Below, one piece after another: positions 9,270 to 17,772 of a DNA stretch of 64,000 bases. Each line of letters begins with the position of its first letter. The stretch's first letter is position 1. A program made the position numbers and the translations under genes. The stretch lies in NCBI RefSeq assembly GCF_012927265.1, contig NZ_JABBGF010000001.1, positions 1,486,502 to 1,550,501 on the forward strand, read 5' to 3'. The notes below the pieces were generated by a model. The model was not told the origin of the DNA and searched no databases. It worked only from the letters and a program-made list of their open reading frames with translations. The DNA is from Chryseobacterium cheonjiense (GTDB taxonomy: Bacteria; Bacteroidota; Bacteroidia; Flavobacteriales; Weeksellaceae).

Positions 9270-9890
9270 ATGAAAAATTCAATTTTAACAGTTCTTGCAG
9301 TAGCTGCGATGGTAGCTTGTAAGAAAAACGAAACCACGACTTCTGACCAGTCTGCAGATACTACGGCTACCATGTCCGCGCCTGCAGATACTACAATGAC
9401 AACGGGAGATTCTGCAACAACAGCCACGTCAGACTCCAACACAGCATCGGCTTCATTAAGTGCACAGGATAAAAAATTTGCAGATGCAGCAGCAACAGGT
9501 GGAATTATGGAAGTAATGCTAGGACAGCTTGCAGAGAGCAACGCGAGCAGTGCAACCGTAAAATCTTTGGGCGCTATGATGGTAAAAGACCATGGTAAAG
9601 CTAATGATGAGCTTAAGAAATGGGCTTCTGCATCAGGGTACACATTACCAACAGCCCTGGATGCTGAAAAACAGAAAAAATACGATGATTTAAAAGCTAA
9701 AAAAGGCGCTGAATTTGACCGTATGTATGCGGATCTTATGGTAACAGACCATCAAAAAGATATCGCTGAATTCAAGAAGCAGGCTTCCGACGGATCTGAA
9801 GCATCTTTAAAATCTTTCGCCAGCAGCACGCTTCCTACATTGGAACATCACCTGATGGAATCTGAAAAAGCAAAGAAAGCTGTAAAATAA
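9270..9890 (+). CDS. DUF4142 lipoprotein
   Basis: A 206-residue protein. I chose the ATG at 9270 because it begins a clean lipoprotein signal (MKNSILTVLAVAAMVAC, lipid-modified Cys at 17). A GTG start at 9222 would bury this signal. A low-complexity Thr/Ser/Ala linker (about 20-70) is followed by a helical DUF4142 domain, a ferritin-like four-helix family, with MVKDHGKANDELK and VTDHQKDIAEFKKQ. The paired DH..H motifs are typical. Proteins of this family are periplasmic or outer-membrane and often stress-induced. No biochemical role is established to my knowledge. A perfect terminator follows. Confidence 0.9.
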   Translation: MKNSILTVLAVAAMVACKKNETTTSDQSADTTATMSAPADTTMTTGDSATTATSDSNTASASLSAQDKKFADAAATGGIMEVMLGQLAESNASSATVKSLGAMMVKDHGKANDELKKWASASGYTLPTALDAEKQKKYDDLKAKKGAEFDRMYADLMVTDHQKDIAEFKKQASDGSEASLKSFASSTLPTLEHHLMESEKAKKAVK

Positions 9891-9925
9891 TTACAACACA
9901 TATTCATTATTATAAATCCAATTTA

Positions 9926-9957
9926 ATTCCGGGAGATCGAAGATCTCCCGGAATTTT
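9926..9957 (+). terminator. Terminator after the DUF4142 gene
   Basis: A perfect 13-bp stem (ATTCCGGGAGATC and its complement) with a GAA loop, then a T run. It lies between convergent genes and may serve both. Confidence 0.88.
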
Positions 9958-9973
9958 TATAGTACCGTCAATT

Positions 9974-10576
9974 TTATTTATTTTTACTTATGTAACGGTT
10001 ATTTTTAAGATAAAACCGAAGAGGAAGCAGGGCATGTTCCTGAGCGTAAGCTACCCCAACCCGTGGAGTGGAGGTAATGTCTTCAGAGCCATAAAGCAAT
10101 CCTGAATCTTCAATCCATATTTCATCTCCCGTTAAAGATTTTTTATTGAAACTCATGTCAATTCCTAAAGCTTTCGATGCGGAGCCAGGACCGGATGAAA
10201 CGGCTTTATCAGTTACAGCCATATTTCTTCTTTTTCTAATAATCTCCAGGCCTTTGTATGGTTCTACAGATCGCACCAGTACACTTTTAGGATCGTCCTC
10301 CTTCGAAACGACAATGTTAAAAAGATGATGAATACCATAACATAAATAAACATAGGAAAAGCCGCCGGGTTGATACATGGCTTCCGTTCTTGAACTTCGC
10401 CGTCCGCCGTACGCATGGGAAGCTTTATCCTCCGTCCCGAAATAAGCTTCTGTTTCTGTAATGATTCCGGCAGTAACTTCGCCGTTTTTCCTGGTGAAAA
10501 GTATTTTGCCTAAAAGATCCTGAGCAAGAAATATGGCGTCGGTATTTTGATAATATTCCGGTTTTAACTTTGACAT
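9974..10576 (-). CDS. mpg: 3-methyladenine DNA glycosylase (AAG/MPG family)
   Basis: A 200-residue protein of the alkyladenine glycosylase family, normal in length for bacteria. ITETEAYFG carries the catalytic Glu. ASHAYGGRRSSRTEAMY and GGFSYVYLCYGIHHLFNIV are the hallmark active-site and base-flipping segments. GPGSASKALGID and a C-terminal TPRVGVAYA stretch follow. It excises alkylated and deaminated purines to start base-excision repair. The CRP/FNR-family gene starts 56 bp or more upstream on the same strand, so the two may share a transcript. Confidence 0.93.
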   Translation of the reverse strand: MSKLKPEYYQNTDAIFLAQDLLGKILFTRKNGEVTAGIITETEAYFGTEDKASHAYGGRRSSRTEAMYQPGGFSYVYLCYGIHHLFNIVVSKEDDPKSVLVRSVEPYKGLEIIRKRRNMAVTDKAVSSGPGSASKALGIDMSFNKKSLTGDEIWIEDSGLLYGSEDITSTPRVGVAYAQEHALLPLRFYLKNNRYISKNK

Positions 10577-10632
10577 ACAATATATTGCTGTTAATTTTAT
10601 TTAACTACAAAAGTTACAAAAGAATTAGCCTT

Positions 10633-11229
10633 TTAAACATATATTTTTCTTTGTATTATTTTAAGATAATTTTCTTTTTCCAGCTTTTTGATGCACCGTA
10701 CAACGGTTTCAGTACGCAGACCGGTGATCGCTGCAAGTTCACGCCTTGTAAAAGGGACTTCAAAAGAAAATTTACTCCTGTCGTTGCTGAAACTTTTATG
10801 ATATTCCAGTGCCCCTTTGATTCTTGTATCAGGATGAAGCGAGGTATTGTTCTGCAGCATGATATACTTAAAATAAAGCCTTTGTGATAAAAAGCTGTTG
10901 ATGTCTCTTGAGATCGGAGGATTTTCGTCCAGCAGTTTCATGAACGTTTCTTTCTTAAGGGTGATAATACTTGTCGGTTCAATGGCAACGGCATTCACAG
11001 GATATTTTTTATCAATAAAAAGCAAAAGCTCACATACACTGAAACCATCATGCAGAACGGCAAGAATAAGCTCTTTGCCATCTTCGTTATAATGACTGAG
11101 CTTTATCCTGCCTTTCCTGATCTGATAAAACTCTCTGGGTGTATCTCCTTCCTGGAAAATCATATCGGAAGTGTTAAGATCTTCGACGGCGGCTCCATAG
11201 GACAATAAAAGTTCTTCTTCGATTAACAT
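10633..11229 (-). CDS. CRP/FNR-family transcription regulator
   Basis: A 198-residue regulator with an N-terminal cyclic-nucleotide-binding-like beta barrel (about 15-120) and a C-terminal winged helix (about 140-195). The recognition helix RTETVVRCIKKL has the Glu and Arg spacing used by FNR/CRP to read TTGAT/TGTGA half-sites. The protein lacks the N-terminal cysteine cluster of oxygen-sensing FNR, so it is not an Fe-S oxygen sensor of that type. It also lacks an obvious cAMP-binding phosphate cassette. The ligand is unknown. A perfect TTGAT-N4-ATCAA box lies in the divergent intergenic region (11375-11388), so autoregulation and control of the neighbouring cyanophycinase gene are plausible inferences. 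Confidence 0.9.
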   Translation of the reverse strand: MLIEEELLLSYGAAVEDLNTSDMIFQEGDTPREFYQIRKGRIKLSHYNEDGKELILAVLHDGFSVCELLLFIDKKYPVNAVAIEPTSIITLKKETFMKLLDENPPISRDINSFLSQRLYFKYIMLQNNTSLHPDTRIKGALEYHKSFSNDRSKFSFEVPFTRRELAAITGLRTETVVRCIKKLEKENYLKIIQRKIYV

Positions 11230-11374
11230 AGATGTTGTGTTTTAAGGTTAAAGCCTCATTTTTGGCCTTTTACAGATATTACCAAGTTATTACTATAATC
11301 TGCAAAAGATTATGACCCATATCATATCAGAATAATTTAAATAAATCATGTATGAAAAATAAATTTTACTATCA

Positions 11375-11388
11375 TTGATTTGAATCAA
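11375..11388. promoter_or_regulatory. FNR/CRP-type operator between regulator and cyanophycinase genes
   Basis: TTGAT-TTGA-ATCAA is an exact match to the TTGATnnnnATCAA palindrome bound by FNR-type regulators. It lies 62 bp upstream of the cyanophycinase ATG and 146 bp upstream of the divergent CRP/FNR-family start codon. Confidence 0.6.
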
Positions 11389-11449
11389 CCCAATTCTTAT
11401 ATTTCTTGCTTAAATTCGATACTAACAGAATACCAATATTGATCAGAAT

Positions 11450-12298
11450 ATGAACATGAAAGAAAGGACTACAACTCCGAAAGGAAAATTGTTAATTATC
11501 GGAGGTAAAGAAGACCGCGATGACACGGACGTTGAAATAAAAAATAAAAATGAGGATTTCATACCTCACGAAATTCTTAAACTTCTTATCAGCAATAAAG
11601 AAAACAGGATTGAAGTCATCACTACGGCAAGCGCCGAGCCGGAAAGTATGCGCGACACTTATACCAAAACATTTAAAGAAATAGGATATACCAATTTCGG
11701 ATTTATTCATTTTGTTGATAAAGCCATTGATGAAGATGTCCAAAGAATTAAAAACAGTAAAGCCATTTTTTTTACCGGCGGAGACCAGAACGTAATCTGC
11801 GAGAAATTTAAAGACACGCCACTCTGTGACGCATTAAAGGAGAAATATTTCGCCGAGGATGATTTCGTTATTGCCGGAACCAGTGCGGGAGCTATGTGTA
11901 TGCCGGAAATTATCATTTGTGAAGGGGAGGACGGCGAGGCCATACTGGAAAATGACATCACGCTGGCTTCAGGTCTCGGATTATTGTCCCGGTGTATTGT
12001 TGATACGCATTTCGTTCACCGCGGAAGATTCGGAAGGCTTTCCCATGCAGTGATGATTAAAAGAGAATGTTTCGGAATCGGTTTGGGAGAAGATACTGCT
12101 CTTTTAATTGAAGAAGGGAAAAGAGCAATTTGTAAAGGTTCCGGAATGGTAATCGGAATCAGTGCAAAGGATCTTGAGAAGACCAATGTAGATACGGTAG
12201 AAAAGGGGCATCCTGTTTATGGAGAAAATTTAAAAGTCCATATTATTACGGACGGCTGTTCAATTGACCTCGAATCAGGAGCGTTTACAGCTCCTTAG
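11450..12298 (+). CDS. cphB: Cyanophycinase (peptidase S51)
   Basis: A 282-residue serine peptidase of family S51. The N-terminus LLIIGGKEDR matches the cyanophycinase start. IFFTGGDQ and GTSAGAM follow, with the nucleophile Ser at residue 145, and then VDTHFVHRGRFGRL and GIGLGEDTALL. It should cleave cyanophycin (multi-Arg-poly-Asp) to beta-Asp-Arg dipeptides. No cyanophycin synthetase (CphA) gene is visible in the window, so its substrate may be polymer made elsewhere, made by another locus, or taken up. An ATG six bases downstream is an alternative start. The gene stands alone and ends at a strong hairpin. Confidence 0.93.
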   Translation: MNMKERTTTPKGKLLIIGGKEDRDDTDVEIKNKNEDFIPHEILKLLISNKENRIEVITTASAEPESMRDTYTKTFKEIGYTNFGFIHFVDKAIDEDVQRIKNSKAIFFTGGDQNVICEKFKDTPLCDALKEKYFAEDDFVIAGTSAGAMCMPEIIICEGEDGEAILENDITLASGLGLLSRCIVDTHFVHRGRFGRLSHAVMIKRECFGIGLGEDTALLIEEGKRAICKGSGMVIGISAKDLEKTNVDTVEKGHPVYGENLKVHIITDGCSIDLESGAFTAP

Positions 12299-12310
12299 AT
12301 TGATAACAAA

Positions 12311-12349
12311 AATAAAGGAATATGCAGAGTCATATTCCTTTATTGTATT
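12311..12349. terminator. Bidirectional terminator between cyanophycinase and receiver gene
   Basis: A perfect 14-bp stem (AATAAAGGAATATG and its complement) with a 6-nt loop and a T-rich flank, lying between two convergent genes. Confidence 0.75.
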
Positions 12350-12364
12350 TTTATATTCGATGGT

Positions 12365-12727
12365 TTAAACCAAAAGGCTGTTTATTTTAGAAACAATATC
12401 ATCAAGGTCAAAAGGTTTGGCAACGAAATCATTCGCTCCCGCATCTGCTGCAATGTCGTCCCCGTCTACACTGGCAGAAAGTACGATTACCGGAAGATCC
12501 TTTACGCCTTGTGTACTTCTGATGGCCTTTAAAACCTGGTCACCCGACAAAAGAGGCATCCAGAGATCAAGAAGAATAAGATCGGGTTCATCTACTTGAA
12601 TCTGTTTGATCAGATTCGTACTGTTAATTTCTGTAAAAACGGTAAAACCTTCCGATTCCAGAAGCATTTGAAGAACATCGAGTATACCCTGATCATCATC
12701 ACAGACCATTATCTTTTTGCTATTCAT
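12365..12727 (-). CDS. Single-domain response regulator, partner of the LOV histidine kinase
   Basis: A 120-residue receiver domain only. The acidic pocket is D10-D11-D12, the phospho-acceptor D54 (LILLDLWMP), the switch residue Ser in VLSAS, and KPF near the end. Its ATG lies one base after the stop codon of the upstream histidine kinase gene, so the pair is translationally linked and almost certainly cognate. With no output domain, the signal must pass by protein contact or onward phosphotransfer to a partner not visible here. Confidence 0.92.
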   Translation of the reverse strand: MNSKKIMVCDDDQGILDVLQMLLESEGFTVFTEINSTNLIKQIQVDEPDLILLDLWMPLLSGDQVLKAIRSTQGVKDLPVIVLSASVDGDDIAADAGANDFVAKPFDLDDIVSKINSLLV

Positions 12728-12728
12728 T

Positions 12729-14228
12729 TCAGTGATTTTTCATTATGGGTAATGTAAAACTAAATGTTGATCCTTCCCCAATTTCGCTTTCTACCCAAAG
12801 CGTACCGTTGTGGTTGGCGATTATTTCATGAGAGATGTAAAGACCGATTCCCAGTCCCGGAAATTTCTTCTGTATTTCCCGTGCCCTGAAAAAACGGTCA
12901 AAGATTTTGGCTTTGTCCTGAGGATTGATTCCCATTCCGTAATCTTTCACGGAAACTTTTACGAAATTTCCGACCCTGTTGATATAAACATCTACTTTAT
13001 CAGAACCCGGAGAATACTTTATAGCGTTTGAAATAAGGTTATTGATGACCTGTGAAATCTGCAGTTCATCTCCCAGAATCATGGCACCTGTAGAACCTGT
13101 CAGCGAGATTTTATGGTTCGGGGCAGATACCGAGAGGTTTTCAACCGTATCGAGAATGGTTTTGTCGATATCAAAAGGATCAAGATGTAGCTCTATATTT
13201 CCCGACTGTATCTTGGAGGTGTCAAGGAGATCAGAAATAAGAATGTTCAGCCGGTCAACATATACCGATACTTTATCAAGAGTAGTATTGAACTTTTCCG
13301 GCGAATTTTCAGGAATCATCCTTTGCAGAAGCTGTACCAGACCTTTTATCGTTGTAAGAGGTGTTTTCAGTTCGTGGCTTGCAATAGAAAGAAAATCATC
13401 CTTCCTGCGATCGATTTCTTTTTTCTCGGTAATATCCTCAATTGCAATTAATATCCTGTCTTTATATTGACCATCAAATTCGATACGGTAGGCATTTACA
13501 AGCATTACTTTCTTACCGATGTACGGGAAATCATGCTCTACTTCATAGTCAATTACCGGGTTGTTGGTAGGTAAGATTTTCATCAGAAGCTCTCTCAGGG
13601 TTTCAATGTCCCACTGATGATTTCCAAGCTCAAAAAGTATTTTTCCTACGGTGTCTTCTTCCGTAACTTTAAATGAATTTAAAAAATGAGTGTTAGCGCT
13701 CAGTACCTTGTAGTCGGCGTCCAGTACCAGTAAACTCTCTCTTACGGTCTGAATAATACTTGAAAGAAATGCTTCATTATCAACAAGCTCTTTCGTTCTT
13801 TCTCGTATTTTTCTTTCAACTGAAGACTTTTCTTCCCTAAGCTCATGCTCTGCCTTTTTGCGCTCTGTAATATCATTTTGAACTCCGATGAAATGTGTTA
13901 TTTTTCCGTCTCCGTTTTTTACGGGAGAGATAAAAAGTTCATTCCAGAAAAGATTGCCATTCTTTTTATAATTTCTTATTTCCACTTTGCAGTCCTTTCC
14001 TTCCCGGATGCATTCTTTGATCAGGTCTCTTTCAGGCTGACTTCTGTCCTGGCCCTGAAGGAACCGGCAGTTGTGTCCGATAATCTCGTTGTGAGAATAT
14101 CCGCTCATCTTTTCAAAGGCTTTGTTGCAATAGACAATAGGGTTGTCCGGTTGGGTATTATCTGTGATGATAATCCCGCAGTTGGCAGAATTCAGTGCCT
14201 GTATATAAAGGTCAATGTTGTTATTCAT
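12729..14228 (-). CDS. LOV-PAS sensor histidine kinase (predicted blue-light receptor)
   Basis: A 499-residue soluble kinase. Residues ~8-125 form a PAS domain with the full LOV signature GHNCRFLQG (51-59), whose Cys54 would form the flavin-cysteinyl adduct. The downstream NYKKNGNLFWNEL, ISPV and IGVQNDIT segments also match FMN-binding LOV domains. A short coiled coil is followed by a second PAS (about 145-265). HisKA has phospho-acceptor H285 in ASHELKTPL. The HATPase has NLISNAIKYS, DYGMGI and GLGIGLYIS. No transmembrane segment is seen. The next gene is a one-domain receiver in the same operon. Blue-light sensing is a strong family inference. The response controlled is unknown. Confidence 0.93.
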   Translation of the reverse strand: MNNNIDLYIQALNSANCGIIITDNTQPDNPIVYCNKAFEKMSGYSHNEIIGHNCRFLQGQDRSQPERDLIKECIREGKDCKVEIRNYKKNGNLFWNELFISPVKNGDGKITHFIGVQNDITERKKAEHELREEKSSVERKIRERTKELVDNEAFLSSIIQTVRESLLVLDADYKVLSANTHFLNSFKVTEEDTVGKILFELGNHQWDIETLRELLMKILPTNNPVIDYEVEHDFPYIGKKVMLVNAYRIEFDGQYKDRILIAIEDITEKKEIDRRKDDFLSIASHELKTPLTTIKGLVQLLQRMIPENSPEKFNTTLDKVSVYVDRLNILISDLLDTSKIQSGNIELHLDPFDIDKTILDTVENLSVSAPNHKISLTGSTGAMILGDELQISQVINNLISNAIKYSPGSDKVDVYINRVGNFVKVSVKDYGMGINPQDKAKIFDRFFRAREIQKKFPGLGIGLYISHEIIANHNGTLWVESEIGEGSTFSFTLPIMKNH

Positions 14229-14465
14229 CGGATTAAAGCGGTTTTGTCAAGTTTCCAAACTTAAACTTTCATTGATATGCAAATATGAGAAAAAGCATTT
14301 TCTTTTGCAAATTTGCATCAACACTAAAAATCACACGCAAATTATATGCCTTGAATTTATTTTTTACTAAATTTTTAAAAATAACAGCAATTTTTAAAGT
14401 TATTTATATTCAGTCGCTTGGTAAGAAACCGATGGAACTTATGGATTAAATCTTTAAATTGCCGA

Positions 14466-15230
14466 ATGAAAAAAATCGGTTTAATCGGATACGGCTGGCT
14501 GGGATCAAGAATTTACAATGACCTTTCGAGTAACTCAGAAATATTTGCGACAACGACATCGTTACAGAAGGTTGAAGACATGCGTTCTCAGGGAATTCAT
14601 GCGGAGCTGGCCGTTTTTAACGAAAGTGAAAAAGAATTTCCTGATCCATGGAGCATCGTTCCTGATCTGGATGTTATGATCATTACTGTTCCTTTTTCGG
14701 AAAAAAGAACTTCGCAGGAAATATTAGATAAAAGGCTTTCGAAGTTATTTTCATTTATAGGAAGGTATGAAAAACAGATTTTTTTTATGAGCACCACAAG
14801 TGTTTATCCTGATGAACCCGGAATTTTTCGGGAAGAAATGCTGCCTGTAGAAAGTGTTTTTGTTGAAAATAAGATTAAAAAAGCATTTCCTCAGGTTAAC
14901 ATCCTTAGATTGGGCGGATTAATGGGAGATTCACGGCTGCTGAAGAATTTTAAGATGACAGATGTTTCCGGAATTGTTAATCATATACATTATAAGGATA
15001 TTGCAGCAGTCATCATAACAATGATTGAAAAAGGAATTAACGGAAAAATATATAACGTTGTAGCGCCTCTTCATCCCTCAAAACAGGAAGTGATTGCTTA
15101 CCAGAATAATCTTCCTATTGAAGCTTCCCACGAAAACAATAAACAGAGAATCATTTCTTCTGATAAGCTGATTTCAGAACTTGATTTTACCTTTGCTTAT
15201 CCTGATCCGAAAAAATTTCATCTTATATAA
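14466..15230 (+). CDS. NAD(P)-dependent epimerase/dehydratase-like protein (extended SDR fold)
   Basis: A 254-residue protein. I chose the ATG at 14466, where the Rossmann motif begins at once (MKKIGLIGYGWLGSR), rather than a TTG 48 bases upstream. The glycine-rich loop GYGWLG, an ITVPF strand, an MSTTSVYPD segment and LRLGGLMG are as in YeeZ-like members of the extended SDR family. The usual YxxxK catalytic pair is not evident: the Tyr region is SVYPDEPG, with no Lys three residues on. Its chemistry is therefore uncertain, and it may bind NAD(P) without classical epimerase activity. It lies divergent from the LOV kinase, with a 237-bp AT-rich gap between. Confidence 0.75.
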   Translation: MKKIGLIGYGWLGSRIYNDLSSNSEIFATTTSLQKVEDMRSQGIHAELAVFNESEKEFPDPWSIVPDLDVMIITVPFSEKRTSQEILDKRLSKLFSFIGRYEKQIFFMSTTSVYPDEPGIFREEMLPVESVFVENKIKKAFPQVNILRLGGLMGDSRLLKNFKMTDVSGIVNHIHYKDIAAVIITMIEKGINGKIYNVVAPLHPSKQEVIAYQNNLPIEASHENNKQRIISSDKLISELDFTFAYPDPKKFHLI

Positions 15231-15369
15231 AGCATTTACGTTGCTGTAATTTCATTTATATTAAAAATATTTTAGTGTTTTGATAAAAATTGGTCTGCTT
15301 TATGCTTAGACAATAATAAGCTGCTTAAAAGCTTACACTTTACACCAAATCACCTTAAAATATTAAATT

Positions 15370-15531
15370 ATGAAAGAATTTACACAATGGGAAAATTCCC
15401 CGTCGCTTAACAGAGAGATTGAACGTCAGAAAGCACTTAAAGTTCTTGAAAAAGCGAAAATGATCAAAAGAAAAGTCATTTTCCTTCCTAAAGGAGCTAC
15501 AGGAAGTACAAAAATTAATGATTTTTTTTAA
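15370..15531 (+). CDS. Small basic protein of unknown function (53 aa)
   Basis: A 53-codon frame starting at ATG 15370, with a clear protein-like sequence: MKEFTQWENSPSLNREIERQ, then a Lys-rich helix, then a VIFLPKGATGSTKINDFF tail. It has no signal peptide. A good hairpin terminator follows within 50 bases, and a 139-bp gap precedes it, which supports an independent short transcription unit. I do not recognise a family. Confidence 0.55.
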   Translation: MKEFTQWENSPSLNREIERQKALKVLEKAKMIKRKVIFLPKGATGSTKINDFF

Positions 15532-15580
15532 TGATATATTCAAAACGATTTTCAGACATACTTCAGTAATCAATACAAAT

Positions 15581-15611
15581 AAGCCATAGCAGTTTTCTGT
15601 TATGGTTATTT
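15581..15611 (+). terminator. Terminator after the 53-aa gene
   Basis: An ~11-bp stem (AAGCCATAGCAG with CTGTTATGGTT, two G-U pairs), a TTTT loop and a T-rich tail. Confidence 0.6.
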
Positions 15612-15711
15612 ATTTACGAAGGTCCTGTCGGAATAATTTAATGAAATGACAGATTATACAGAATACAAGCATGGTATTTAATTATTTATATTTAAACAAT
15701 TTTTAGTGATT

Positions 15712-17718
15712 ATGAATTCTCCGGAACAAATCGAGGCAGAGAAATTACTGTCTGTACTTTTTTACTCTCCCAATGCTACTGCTGTATACAAAGGTGATGA
15801 CATCAGGATTATAAGTGCCAATCAGGCAATGTTGAGTTTTTGGGGAAAGGACAGAAATATTATCGGTAAAGATTTTCGCTCTGTCCTTCCGGAACTGGAT
15901 GATCAGCCTTTCTTCTCTATTTTAAAAAATGTATGGGATTCCGGGCAGACTTTCACGGCAAAAAATTATCCTGCCGTACTCCTTACCGAAAACGGTCCGC
16001 AGAAATTTTATTTTGACTTTGAATATAAAGCAATGCTTGATGGAGAGGGGAAAACGGAATACATTCTTCACACCGCATCTGAGGTTACGGAAAGACAGAA
16101 TGCCGTGCATCTTGTTGAAGAAAAATCGAAATCCGAGCAAAAGCTTATTGATGATCTTTCAGCACTGAATGAAGAGTACCTTACCACAAATGAAGACCTC
16201 GTATCGAAGCATGAAGAGCTTTTTACAGCCAACACCGAATTGCTGAAAATAAGAAAAGAACTCATTACGGCCAATCATACGCTCCGTGAAAATGAAAAGC
16301 GCTTTAAAACCCTGGTTGAAAAATCGCCGGTTGCCATGGCTTCATTACGCGGCGAAAAGTTTGAAGTAGATATTGTGAATGATATGGTACTTCAGATCTG
16401 GAACAAAGACCGGTCTATCATCGGGAAACCTTTAGCAGAAGTGATGCCGGAGCTGAAAGGGCAGATATTCATCGATATTCTGTCCAAAGTGTACAGAACA
16501 GGGCAACCGTATTACGGTAAAGAAATTAAAGCGTTAATCCGCAATGGAGAAAATATGACGGAACATTATCTTAATTTCGCCTATCAGCCGATTGTTGATG
16601 AAAATAACAACAGTACGTCTATCCTTATCGTTGCAAGTGATGTTACCGAGCAGGTACATGCAAGGGAATCGGTAATGGAATTCAAAAACAGGCTTGAAAT
16701 TGCCATGGATGCCAGCAGACTGGGTTCAACAGAAGTCCATCTGGCTACCGGGGCTATGGAAAGTACCCCACAGTTTAAATACAATTACGGATATGCCGCG
16801 GATGAAGAATTCAATTATTCTGATCTTTATAATGCTATTCTTCCGGAATACCGCGAACACATAAGAGGTCTTGTAAGCGAGGCCATCCTGACGAACGGAA
16901 TTTATAAAGCCGAATATCCCGTGAAATGGAAAGACGGATCTATCCATTGGATACAGGCGCATGGCCGCCCGAGATATGATAAAAGCGGTGTTGCCGACAG
17001 AATGGTAGGCATGACGACGGAAATTACCGATAAAAAACTGGCAGAACAGCGCAAAGATGATTTTTTAAGTGTTGCCAGCCACGAACTTAAAACCCCTCTT
17101 ACAGCAGTAAAAGCTTCCATACAGTTGCTCAACCGGATTAAAGATAAGCCGTTTTCGCAAACCCACATCAGGCTGATTGAACAATCGGATAAAGGAATTG
17201 AGAAAATGTGTATGCTGATTGACGATTTGCTGAATATGAGCAGGCTGGGACAAGATCAGCTCATGCTGGAATATAACCGTTTCAATCTGCATGAAATGCT
17301 GAGCAAAAGCTGCAATCATGTAAGGCTTGAAGACAAATACCAGCTTATCCTGAAAGGCAATGAAACGCTGGAGGTTCATGCTGACGAGCACAGAATAGAG
17401 CAGGTCGTAGTAAACCTTGTAAATAATGCGGTAAAATATGCAAAAGACTCCAAAGAAATCCACATCCATACAGAATCATATGACGATCATATAAAAATTT
17501 CCGTACAGGATTTCGGAGAGGGAATATCAGAGTCTGTCATTCCGCATCTTTTTGACCGGTATTACCGTGCAGATCACTTTGGAGCCTCATATTCCGGGCT
17601 CGGGCTTGGGTTGTATATCTGCTCGGAAATCATCAGAAAGCATTCCGGAAAGATCGGTGTGAACAGCAAAATAGGAGAGGGCAGTACATTCTGGTTTACC
17701 ATGTCCGAAAAAAAATGA
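15712..17718 (+). CDS. Triple-PAS sensor histidine kinase
   Basis: A 668-residue soluble kinase from the ATG at 15712 (a GTG six bases upstream is also possible). Three PAS domains lie at about 10-130, 195-315 and 325-440; the first two share the arrangement IIxxNxxxLxxWxKDRxIIGKxxxxVxPEL and look like an internal duplication. A Glu/Leu-rich coiled coil (about 140-195) joins PAS 1 and 2. HisKA has H457 in ASHELKTPL. The HATPase has NLVNNAVKYA, DFGEGI and GLGLGLYICSEI. It has no transmembrane segment, and its first two PAS domains lack the LOV cysteine motif. No response regulator is adjacent, so it is an orphan kinase with an unknown signal. Confidence 0.92.
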   Translation: MNSPEQIEAEKLLSVLFYSPNATAVYKGDDIRIISANQAMLSFWGKDRNIIGKDFRSVLPELDDQPFFSILKNVWDSGQTFTAKNYPAVLLTENGPQKFYFDFEYKAMLDGEGKTEYILHTASEVTERQNAVHLVEEKSKSEQKLIDDLSALNEEYLTTNEDLVSKHEELFTANTELLKIRKELITANHTLRENEKRFKTLVEKSPVAMASLRGEKFEVDIVNDMVLQIWNKDRSIIGKPLAEVMPELKGQIFIDILSKVYRTGQPYYGKEIKALIRNGENMTEHYLNFAYQPIVDENNNSTSILIVASDVTEQVHARESVMEFKNRLEIAMDASRLGSTEVHLATGAMESTPQFKYNYGYAADEEFNYSDLYNAILPEYREHIRGLVSEAILTNGIYKAEYPVKWKDGSIHWIQAHGRPRYDKSGVADRMVGMTTEITDKKLAEQRKDDFLSVASHELKTPLTAVKASIQLLNRIKDKPFSQTHIRLIEQSDKGIEKMCMLIDDLLNMSRLGQDQLMLEYNRFNLHEMLSKSCNHVRLEDKYQLILKGNETLEVHADEHRIEQVVVNLVNNAVKYAKDSKEIHIHTESYDDHIKISVQDFGEGISESVIPHLFDRYYRADHFGASYSGLGLGLYICSEIIRKHSGKIGVNSKIGEGSTFWFTMSEKK

Positions 17719-17772
17719 GTATGACACGGTAGCAATGGCCGGAGCAGTCTGAAGATAATAAATCTGCTGATG

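Noticed and set aside
9257..9643. Minus-strand 128-residue frame over the DUF4142 gene
   Set aside because: Low-complexity Thr/Ala coding on the plus strand leaves the opposite frame open; no independent support.
10570..10887. Plus-strand 105-residue frame antisense to the CRP/FNR-family gene
   Set aside because: It is a shadow of the minus-strand regulator, with no start context of its own.
15712..16300. Second LOV domain in the triple-PAS kinase
   Set aside because: Its PAS domains lack the NCRFLQ cysteine motif, so light sensing is not supported.
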